This document shows, in pieces, positions 1-6,313 of a stretch of DNA of 20,542 nucleotides. The DNA lies in contig JAEYTU010000131.1 of assembly GCA_023433825.1 (NCBI GenBank), positions 1 to 20,542 on the forward strand. The letters are read 5' to 3'. The first letter of the stretch is position 1; every line of letters starts with the position of its first letter. Source of the DNA: Planctomycetota bacterium. Lineage in GTDB: Bacteria > Planctomycetota > UBA1135 > UBA2386. The position numbers and the translations under genes are program-made. Below the pieces are notes generated by a model, which worked only from the letters and a program-made list of their open reading frames with translations, was not told where the DNA came from and did no database searches.

Positions 1-1677
1 GGCCTCGCCTGCGCGCTGGAGGCCAAGCGCCTCGGCCTCCGCACGCGGATCGTCGAACTCGAGGCCGAACTCGGCGGGACCGTCGCCAAGTACCCACGCC
101 GCAAGCTCGTCGTCTCGCAGCCGGTCGACCTGCCGATGGCTGGGCGAATCGGCGAAGGCGACTGGACGAAAGAGGAGCTGATCGCGCTCCTGACCGACGT
201 CGTCGCGCGCTTCGAGATCGACATCGCGTTCCGCGAGACGTTCGTCGGCGTCGACGGATCGGCGGACGCGTTCGTCGTCCGCACCGATCGTGCGGCGCAC
301 CATGCGCGCCGCGTCTGCCTGGCGATCGGTCGGCGCGGCGTCCCCAACCGCCTCGGCGTTCCCGGCGAGGAACTGCGCAAGGTCGCCTACGCGCTGCTCG
401 ACGCACACTCGTACCAGGGTCGGCGCGTGCTCGTCGTCGGCGGGGGCGACAGCGCCGTCGAGACTGCACTCGCGCTGGCCGAGCAGAACGGCAACGAGGT
501 CACGCTCTCGTATCGCCGCGAGCAGTTCACGCGGCTGCGCGCCGAGAACGAACGCCGACTCGGGATCGCCATCGCCGAGAAGCGGCTGCGCGTCGTCAGG
601 CGCAGCACCGTCGTCGGGATCGATCCCGACGCCGTCGAACTCTCGGTCACGACCGACGCCGGCACGAAGCGCGGCCGGATCGCGAACGACGACGTGTTCG
701 TCATGGCCGGCGGCGTCGCGCCGTTCGAGTTGCTCGGTCGATCGGGCGTCTCGTTCGACCCGTCGCTGCGTCCGCCACCGCCGAAGGTCGTCGAGAAGGG
801 ATCGGGCTTCGTCCGCGCACTGTGGGTCGGCCTCGTGCTCGCGCTCGCGACGGCGTCGTTCGCATTCGCGAACTTCGACTACTACTCGCTGCCGACGCAC
901 GAACGAGCCACGCACGACCAGCACGCGTGGTTGCGTCCGGGGCTCGGGTTCGGGCTCGCGATGGGGATCACGGCGCTCGCGCTGATCGCGTTCAACCTGA
1001 CCTACCTGCTGCGCCGCGCCGGCCGGCTCGGCTTCACGTTCGGGTCGCTGCAGGCCTGGATGTCGACGCACGTCGCGACTGGCGTCCTGGCGCTGCTGTG
1101 CGTCCTGCTGCACGCGGCGATGAGTCCGCGCAACACACCCGGTGGGCATGCGTTCTGGGCACTCGTCGTCCTGCTGGTGACCGGCGCGATCGGGCGCTGG
1201 TTCTATGCCCAGGTTCCGCGCGCGGCGAACGGGCGTGAACTCGAACTCGCCGAGGTCAAGGAACGGCTCGACGCGCTGGCCGCCGAATGGGACGGGGATC
1301 GGCGCGCGTTTCGGATGTGGGTCCGCACGTCGGTCGACGCCCTGGTCGAGGCGCGTCAGTGGCGCAGCACGTTCTTCGGCCGCCTGCTGGCGCTGTTCGG
1401 CATGCACGGCGCGCTGCGGGCGCTGCTGCAGCAGATCGCCGCGCGCGGACACGCCGAGGGGATCGCCGCGGACGACTTGGAGGACACGCTGCTGCTCGCA
1501 CGTCGCGCGTATTCGATCGCGATCGACGCGGCGCACTTCGAGGACCTTCGCTCGCTGCTCGCGACGTGGCGGTGGCTGCACCGCTGGACGGCGGCGCTGA
1601 TGGTGTTGCTGGTGATCGTGCACGTCGTGCACGCGCTGGCCTACGGCTCGTTCCTGTCGGGCGGAGGTGCGTTCTGA
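1..1677 (+). CDS. FAD/NAD(P)-dependent oxidoreductase fused to five-helix di-heme b-like membrane module (5' partial)
   Basis: The reading frame is open from base 1, so the N-terminus, including the first FAD-binding glycine motif, lies outside the window; 558 residues are visible. Residues 1-265 look like a thioredoxin-reductase/YpdA-type flavoprotein: the second Rossmann motif VVGGGDSAVE is at about 143-152, followed by an 'LSYRRE' pyridine-nucleotide segment. The redox CxxC that thioredoxin reductases carry just before this motif is absent (KVAYALLDAHSYQG is there instead), so disulfide chemistry is unlikely. About five hydrophobic helices follow (near 269-288, 315-337, 354-374, 381-400, 529-549). 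Helices 3 and 5 each carry His-x13-His pairs, H357/H371 and H527/H541 (H544 close by), the pattern of bis-His b-heme ligands in cytochrome b. Positive charges fit a cytoplasmic flavin domain and a cytoplasmic loop at about 400-525. I infer transfer of electrons from NAD(P)H across the inner membrane to the multiheme cytochrome encoded next. The heme assignment is inferred; electron acceptor and nucleotide preference are unknown. Confidence 0.88.
   Translation, partial: GLACALEAKRLGLRTRIVELEAELGGTVAKYPRRKLVVSQPVDLPMAGRIGEGDWTKEELIALLTDVVARFEIDIAFRETFVGVDGSADAFVVRTDRAAHHARRVCLAIGRRGVPNRLGVPGEELRKVAYALLDAHSYQGRRVLVVGGGDSAVETALALAEQNGNEVTLSYRREQFTRLRAENERRLGIAIAEKRLRVVRRSTVVGIDPDAVELSVTTDAGTKRGRIANDDVFVMAGGVAPFELLGRSGVSFDPSLRPPPPKVVEKGSGFVRALWVGLVLALATASFAFANFDYYSLPTHERATHDQHAWLRPGLGFGLAMGITALALIAFNLTYLLRRAGRLGFTFGSLQAWMSTHVATGVLALLCVLLHAAMSPRNTPGGHAFWALVVLLVTGAIGRWFYAQVPRAANGRELELAEVKERLDALAAEWDGDRRAFRMWVRTSVDALVEARQWRSTFFGRLLALFGMHGALRALLQQIAARGHAEGIAADDLEDTLLLARRAYSIAIDAAHFEDLRSLLATWRWLHRWTAALMVLLVIVHVVHALAYGSFLSGGGAF
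1663..1668 (+). promoter_or_regulatory. Shine-Dalgarno GGAGGT setting a CTG start
   Basis: GGAGGT lies inside the end of the flavoprotein gene. Its GGAGG core ends six bases before CTG at 1674, which overlaps the upstream TGA as CTGA. No ATG, GTG or TTG in the cytochrome frame lies between here and the end of its hydrophobic N-terminal segment, so this site is the main argument for the CTG start. Confidence 0.65.
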
Positions 1678-3734
1678 GCCTTCGCCAACCACGCGTCTGG
1701 ATCGCGCTGATCTCGTTCCTCGCGATCGTCCTGATCGGACTCTCGGATCTGACGCGCACGGCGCCGGGGCCGCTGAGCCGCGTGCACGGACGCGAATCGA
1801 AGCTGAGCGGCTTCGGCAGTTGCGGGCACTGTCATGGCGGTTGGTTCGGCGACATGGCCGGCAGTTGTCTCGAGTGCCACGAGCCGATCGCGACGCAGAT
1901 CGAGAACGGGAAGGGCCTCCACGGTTCGCTCGGCAAGGAGCGTGCGAACCGGTGCGCGGTCTGTCACAGCGAGCATCACGGTCCCGACTTCGCGCTCGTC
2001 AACCGCGTCAGCTTCGCGCAGGCCGGCATCGGCGATCCGAAGCAGTTCAACCACGCGAAGATCGGCTACGCGATGTCGGGTCGCCACCTCGAACTCGACT
2101 GCGCGCAGTGTCACGTCCACGCCGACACGCAGCCGCTGCCGGCTGGCGCGCTGCGCTACCTCGGCCTCTCGCAGGACTGCGCGAGCTGTCACCACGACGC
2201 CCACGAAGGTCGGATGCAGCTCTCGTGCACCGACTGTCACGGGCAGCAGAACTTCCGCGTGCTGCAGGCGCACGACCATCGCGACCTGCCGCTCGTCGGC
2301 GGTCATGCGGCGCTGGATTGCAGTCAGTGCCACCCAGCCGACGGCGCGCATTCGCTTGCGACGCTCGGCTCGGGCCGGCGGCCCGCGAAGCCGCGCGACT
2401 GCGCGAGCTGCCACGAGTCGCCGCACACGGCGGGCTTCACCGACGCCGCGGCGAAGGTCGCGCGTGCGCCGGTTGGCGCCGCGTGCGCTGCCTGTCATCA
2501 GCCCGAGCACGCGACGTTCACGGCGGCGCGCGACCTGCTGACGCAGGAGCAGCACGCGGCGACCGGTTTTCCGCTCGCAGAGGCACACAGCGCGCTCGCG
2601 TGCGACCAGTGCCACTCGGCGTCCGAACCGACCTACGCGCTGCGTCATCCCGGGCGGCGCGCCGACGACTGCCGCTCGTGCCACGACGACGTCCACCGCG
2701 GCGAGTTCGTCGGGAAGGCGTTCGCCGAACGCGGTTGCGTCGACTGCCACACGACGGCGCACTTCGTCCCGCACACGTTCACCGTCGAACGTCACGCACA
2801 GACGTCGTTCGCGCTGCATCACAGCCACACGAAGCTCGACTGCCGCGAATGCCATCGCACCGACGCCGACGGACCCGCGCGGTTCGCCGGCACGCCGTCG
2901 CGCTGCGAGGCGTGTCACGACGACGCGCACTCCGGCGCGTTCACGCGGTTCGCCGACGAACTCGGCAAGCAGCCGCGCGGCACCTGCGCGGAGTGCCATG
3001 TCGAGACCAAGTTCACGGCCGTGCCGCACGAACGGTTCGACCACGCGAAGTGGACCGGCTTCGCGCTGAACGGCGCTCACGGCGAGCTGGCCTGCGAGGA
3101 CTGCCATCCGCGGACGGCGGCGCCCGACGCGAACGGGCGCACGTTCGGCCGCGCGAAGCAGCAGACCGGGCCCGCCGACTGCGCGCACTGCCACGCCGAT
3201 CCGCACGCGGGTGCGTTCGACAGGCCGGGGTTCGCGCGCCAGGTGCAGGGCAAGTCGAGTTGCGCACGCTGTCACGTCGAGAGTTCGTTCCGCGCGTTCA
3301 CCGGCGCGTTCGAGCACGGGCTGTGGACCGGGTTCACGCTGCAGGGCGCGCATCGTCGGCTCGATTGCGCGGCGTGCCATCCGCGTCAGGAACCCGACGC
3401 GAACGGCCGAACGTGGGGACACGCGCGCGGCACCGCGTGCGCCGACTGCCACCAGGATCCGCACGCCGGGCAATTCGCGGAGACCGGCGTGACCGACTGC
3501 CGGCCGTGCCATCTCGGTGGCGAACGCTTCCGCGAGACGTCGTTCCGTCACGACGTGCACTCGCGGTTCCGGCTCGGCGAGCAGCACGAGAAGCTCGCCT
3601 GCTCGGCCTGTCACAAGCCGTACCGGGACGGGGACCGGGACGTCGTCCGCTATCGGCCGCTGCCGACGCGCTGCGTCGACTGCCACGGCCAGTCCGAATC
3701 GCCGTTCCCGCGTCGCACGGGAGGAGGTCGCTGA
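1674..3734 (+). CDS. 23-heme c-type cytochrome (doubled CxxCH / cytochrome c3-like)
   Basis: A protein of about 686 residues with 23 CxxCH heme-attachment motifs, the first at residue 50 and the last at 667, one heme per roughly 30 residues. The N-terminus has one hydrophobic segment (about residues 8-24) without an obvious cleavage site, so it may be a signal anchor tethering the protein to the periplasmic face of the inner membrane. After three N-terminal motifs, six copies of a three-heme module follow (about 125-625), then a final two-heme partial copy. Each module reads roughly F/H-x-H, G-F-x-L-x-G-A-H, C-x-x-C-H, C-x-x-C-H-x-D-x-H-x-G-x-F, C-x-x-C-H; the many extra histidines could serve as sixth ligands. 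The start is CTG at 1674, overlapping the upstream stop and preceded by GGAGGT. Its stop overlaps the next ATG. Position between an inner-membrane oxidoreductase and an outer-membrane barrel suggests a periplasm-spanning electron wire. The c-type cytochrome call is secure; substrate and partners are inferred. Confidence 0.93.
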   Translation: MSLRQPRVWIALISFLAIVLIGLSDLTRTAPGPLSRVHGRESKLSGFGSCGHCHGGWFGDMAGSCLECHEPIATQIENGKGLHGSLGKERANRCAVCHSEHHGPDFALVNRVSFAQAGIGDPKQFNHAKIGYAMSGRHLELDCAQCHVHADTQPLPAGALRYLGLSQDCASCHHDAHEGRMQLSCTDCHGQQNFRVLQAHDHRDLPLVGGHAALDCSQCHPADGAHSLATLGSGRRPAKPRDCASCHESPHTAGFTDAAAKVARAPVGAACAACHQPEHATFTAARDLLTQEQHAATGFPLAEAHSALACDQCHSASEPTYALRHPGRRADDCRSCHDDVHRGEFVGKAFAERGCVDCHTTAHFVPHTFTVERHAQTSFALHHSHTKLDCRECHRTDADGPARFAGTPSRCEACHDDAHSGAFTRFADELGKQPRGTCAECHVETKFTAVPHERFDHAKWTGFALNGAHGELACEDCHPRTAAPDANGRTFGRAKQQTGPADCAHCHADPHAGAFDRPGFARQVQGKSSCARCHVESSFRAFTGAFEHGLWTGFTLQGAHRRLDCAACHPRQEPDANGRTWGHARGTACADCHQDPHAGQFAETGVTDCRPCHLGGERFRETSFRHDVHSRFRLGEQHEKLACSACHKPYRDGDRDVVRYRPLPTRCVDCHGQSESPFPRRTGGGR
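2046..3548 (+). repeat. Six tandem copies of a three-heme protein module
   Basis: Within the 23-heme cytochrome, residues 125 to about 625 consist of six modules of about 75-95 residues, each with three CxxCH motifs in fixed order. The first motif follows a G-A-H...L-x-C signature; the second is followed by D-x-H-x-G-x-F. Modules five and six are also similar at DNA level (compare the stretches near 3051 and 3324, both beginning TGGACCGG, and the PDANGRT segments), suggesting a more recent duplication. The same module occurs twice in the 7-heme lipoprotein at 5475-6128. Confidence 0.8.
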
Positions 3735-5473
3735 TGCGCCGCCACGCTGCCGCTCTGTCGTTGTCGTTGCTCGCTGCGGCTGCGGCGGCGCAGGATCCTT
3801 CGGCGCCGCGTCGCGTCGATCTCCGCGTCGTCTCGATGCCGATCCGCGGCACCGTGGTCGTCGACCGTGGGCGGATCGATCGACTGCGCGTCGGCGACAC
3901 GGCCGAGTTCCGGCCGCGCGCCGGCGGCGTGCACCGCGGACTCGTGATCCGCGTCGAGGAACGGCAATCCGTCGTCGAACTCGCCGACAACCAGTTGTCG
4001 CTGTCGCCCGGCACGCGCGGCGAGGTGTTGATCCCTGCGTCGCGGGTCGAGGTCGTCGAACCGCCGCCGCCGCGACCACCGCAACCGCAGCCGACACCGC
4101 CGCCGGACGTCGTGCCGACGCCGGCACCCACGCCGACTCCGACACCGACGCCGACGCCGGAAACCGATCCCGCACCCAAGCGGCCGCCGCCGGTCTTCCG
4201 CAATCCCGATCGCGACTTCACGCCGGGCCAGCCACTGCTGGCCGAGATCGACGCCGTGCGTCCCGAGCAACGCTCGACGCGGACGACCGGCCGCGTCTAC
4301 GCGTTCGGTCAGTACGTCAAGCATCCGGAGACCGACTCCGACGAGTCGTTCCTCCGCGTCGGCACCGACGTGCGTGTCGACAACCCGTTCAAGGGTGGTG
4401 GCACGTTCCGCGTCGACACCGAGCTCGACTTCCGCACCGAGTACGACGGCGACGACGGCGCGCATCTGCTCGTGCACGAACTCTCGTACCAATGGGGCGG
4501 CACGCGCTTCGACGATCAACGCTGGCAGGTCGGCCGCTTCCTGCAGCACGGCATGTCCGAGTTCGGCGTCGTCGACGGCGTCGAATGGAGTCGACGACTG
4601 TCGTCCGGATCGCAGTTCGGCGGCAGCGTCGGGTTCATGCCCGAGCCCGACGCCAGCTTCGACGGGACCAGCGACATGCAGTTCTCGGCGTGGTACCGCT
4701 GGACCGCCGATCCGCTGGAGACGACCGGACTCGGCATCGGCTATCAGAAGACGCTGCACGACGGCCGGTCCGACCGCGACCTGTTCGTCGTCAAGGGTCA
4801 TTCGCGACCGAGAGACGACTGGCATCTCGACGGCACGCTCTGGATCGACGTCTACGGCGGCGACGACGACGTTCGTGGGAAGGGGATCGAGCTGACGCAG
4901 GCGTTCGTGACGCTGAACCGCCGTTTCGCGGACGACAGCAGCCTGACGTTCGCGTACCGGCGGCTCGCACTGCCGGAGATCCAGCGCTTCGAGTTCCTGC
5001 GTCTCTTGCCGACCGATCTCGACGACGACGGTGTCGACCGACTGTCGGCCGAAGTCTGGCAGCGCTTCACGCCGAAGACGATGGTGCACGGCTATCTCGC
5101 CGCGTTCACGGACGAGGACGGGGAAGGCGGCGCGGCCGAACTCGGCGCCGAGGTCAGCGACACGCTGCTCGCCGGCAGCCGCACCGACGTCACGCTGTTC
5201 GGCAACACGAACTCGTTCACGTCGGTGCTCGGCGCGCGGGTTCGCTGGGACCTCGCCGACGCACGCGGGCGCTGGGGCGCCGGCTACGAACTCGCGCTGC
5301 ACCACGAGCAGGGCTACCCGGACGATCGCGACGACTTGCTGCAGCATCGGCTGCACGCGAGCCGCGAGATGTTCTCGATCCTCGGCGGCAACCTGAGCAT
5401 CCACGGTGAGGCGACGATCTGGGGCGAGGACGTCGCCTGGACGGTCGGATTCCTGTTCCAGAGGAACTTCTGA
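3734..5473 (+). CDS. Outer-membrane beta-barrel protein with N-terminal beta domain and Pro-Thr linker
   Basis: 579 residues. A signal peptide ends in a run of six alanines before Gln20. Residues about 25-105 form a compact beta-rich domain (TVVVDRG, VGDTAEF and RGEVLIP segments) resembling the small SH3-like or FlgA-like domains on envelope proteins. A Pro/Thr-rich linker follows (about 110-156, with alternating Pro-Thr). The remaining 400 residues are alternating hydrophobic and polar strands with many aromatic residues, ending in Phe, the usual C-terminal signal of outer-membrane barrels. Strand number cannot be read reliably. ATG at 3734 overlaps the previous TGA, with GGAGGAGGT at 3720-3728. 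Encoded between a 23-heme cytochrome and a 7-heme lipoprotein, it is the obvious candidate for the pore of a porin-cytochrome conduit, analogous in role to MtrB, although I see no specific MtrB signature. An ordinary porin is the alternative. Confidence 0.82.
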   Translation: MRRHAAALSLSLLAAAAAAQDPSAPRRVDLRVVSMPIRGTVVVDRGRIDRLRVGDTAEFRPRAGGVHRGLVIRVEERQSVVELADNQLSLSPGTRGEVLIPASRVEVVEPPPPRPPQPQPTPPPDVVPTPAPTPTPTPTPTPETDPAPKRPPPVFRNPDRDFTPGQPLLAEIDAVRPEQRSTRTTGRVYAFGQYVKHPETDSDESFLRVGTDVRVDNPFKGGGTFRVDTELDFRTEYDGDDGAHLLVHELSYQWGGTRFDDQRWQVGRFLQHGMSEFGVVDGVEWSRRLSSGSQFGGSVGFMPEPDASFDGTSDMQFSAWYRWTADPLETTGLGIGYQKTLHDGRSDRDLFVVKGHSRPRDDWHLDGTLWIDVYGGDDDVRGKGIELTQAFVTLNRRFADDSSLTFAYRRLALPEIQRFEFLRLLPTDLDDDGVDRLSAEVWQRFTPKTMVHGYLAAFTDEDGEGGAAELGAEVSDTLLAGSRTDVTLFGNTNSFTSVLGARVRWDLADARGRWGAGYELALHHEQGYPDDRDDLLQHRLHASREMFSILGGNLSIHGEATIWGEDVAWTVGFLFQRNF

Positions 5474-5474
5474 G

Positions 5475-6128
5475 ATGAGCACGTCACGACTCCGCGTCCT
5501 CGTCCTGCTGCTGCCGCTGTGCGTCGTCGTGCTGCTCGGCTGCCTCGCGCAGCAGCCGGTCGAGGGCGAACTCCACCGCTGGTGGTCCGGGCTCGGGCCC
5601 GTCGTCCCGCACGCGAAGTTCCCCGCCGACTGCTCGCTGTGCCACGAGGGTGAGACCTGGGATCAGTTGCGCGCCGACTTCCGCTTCGACCACGAACGCG
5701 AGACCGGAGTGAAATTGGAGGGCGCCCACCAGACCGCGCGATGCCTCCGGTGCCACAACGACCGCGGGCCGACGAAGGTCTTCGCGGCGCGCGGCTGCGT
5801 CGGCTGCCACGCGGACGTTCATCAGGGTGAGCTCGGGACGAACTGCCAGTCGTGCCACGACGAGCAGTCGTGGATTGCGCATGGTCAACGCGAGCGACAC
5901 TCGCGCACTCGGTTCCCGCTGACCGGCGCACACGCCGCCGTGTCGTGCCATCGCTGTCACCCAGGCGCGTTCGTCGGTCGCTTCGGCCTCGTCGACACGA
6001 AGTGCGCGACGTGTCACCAGGACGACGTCGCGCGAACGACGAACCCGCCGCACGTCGGTCTCGGCTGGGTCGATCGCTGCGATCGTTGCCACGTCACGAC
6101 GAGCTGGAACCACGCGGTCGTGCGTTGA
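5475..6128 (+). CDS. 7-heme c-type cytochrome lipoprotein
   Basis: 217 residues. A hydrophobic signal ends in a good lipobox, L-L-G-C with Cys23 as the lipidated residue. Seven CxxCH motifs follow (CSLCH, CLRCH, CVGCH, CQSCH, CHRCH, CATCH, CDRCH). After the first, they fall into two three-heme modules matching those of the 23-heme cytochrome: LEGAH then CLRCH, a D-x-H-x-G segment after the second motif, and again LTGAH with CHRCH. It starts one base after the barrel gene's stop, with GAGGA at 5461-5465, so it is almost certainly co-transcribed. Residue +2 after the lipid Cys is Leu, not Asp, consistent with outer-membrane sorting under the E. coli rule, which may not apply here. The likely role is to carry electrons at the outer membrane next to the barrel; which face is unknown. 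Confidence 0.92.
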   Translation: MSTSRLRVLVLLLPLCVVVLLGCLAQQPVEGELHRWWSGLGPVVPHAKFPADCSLCHEGETWDQLRADFRFDHERETGVKLEGAHQTARCLRCHNDRGPTKVFAARGCVGCHADVHQGELGTNCQSCHDEQSWIAHGQRERHSRTRFPLTGAHAAVSCHRCHPGAFVGRFGLVDTKCATCHQDDVARTTNPPHVGLGWVDRCDRCHVTTSWNHAVVR

Positions 6129-6261
6129 GCGTCTCGGAACGCGACTCGACGAGGACGGGAACGGGACGGCTCGAGACGGATCGGGGCTCGATGACAACGG
6201 CGCGCGCGCGCCGCGGCGACGACGCGGTGGGTCGCAGTCTTCGCGAGGTCTCAAGGGGACG

Positions 6262-6289
6262 CCGAGTCGGTTCGATCCGAACCCCTCGG
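6262..6289 (+). other. Imperfect hairpin in the gap before the 11-heme gene
   Basis: CCGAG (6262-6266) pairs with CTCGG (6285-6289), and inside this GGTTCG (6269-6274) pairs with CGAACC (6278-6283) around a 3-base loop, giving 11 pairs with a small internal bulge. There is no T-run after it, so a classical terminator is unlikely. It ends 14 bases before the Shine-Dalgarno of the 11-heme gene and could be an mRNA processing or stability element. The rest of 6129-6313 shows nothing recognisable. Confidence 0.35.
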
Positions 6290-6303
6290 ACAGGAGCGTG
6301 AGT

Positions 6304-6308
6304 GGAGG
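6304..6308 (+). promoter_or_regulatory. Shine-Dalgarno GGAGG for the 11-heme gene
   Basis: GGAGG is five bases before ATG at 6314 and decides that start over the in-frame GTG at 6302, which overlaps the ribosome-binding site itself. Confidence 0.75.
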
Positions 6309-6313
6309 ACGTC

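Noticed and set aside
1287..1673. Extension of the 23-heme frame upstream into the flavoprotein gene
   Set aside because: The added residues are Arg/Ala-rich without homology features and would bury the N-terminal hydrophobic anchor inside the protein.
1667..3733. Extension of the barrel frame upstream to GTG 1667
   Set aside because: The upstream part is an Arg-rich shadow of the cytochrome frame; the real start is ATG 3734 with its own Shine-Dalgarno and signal peptide.
4111..4160. Pro-Thr codon repeat as a DNA-level microsatellite
   Set aside because: It encodes an ordinary Pro/Thr linker in frame, with codon variation between units; notable only as protein linker.
1641..4175. Long open frame on the minus strand (about 844 codons) opposite the 23-heme cytochrome
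   Set aside because: It is rich in Arg, Ala and Val with no domain, and lies opposite CxxCH-dense coding sequence; high G+C makes such antisense frames common. The same applies to minus-strand frames near 3650-5482, 7118-9076 and 10161-12257.
6302..6313. GTG 6302 as start of the 11-heme gene
   Set aside because: It overlaps the GGAGG site, while ATG 6314 is ideally placed after it and gives a normal lipoprotein signal.
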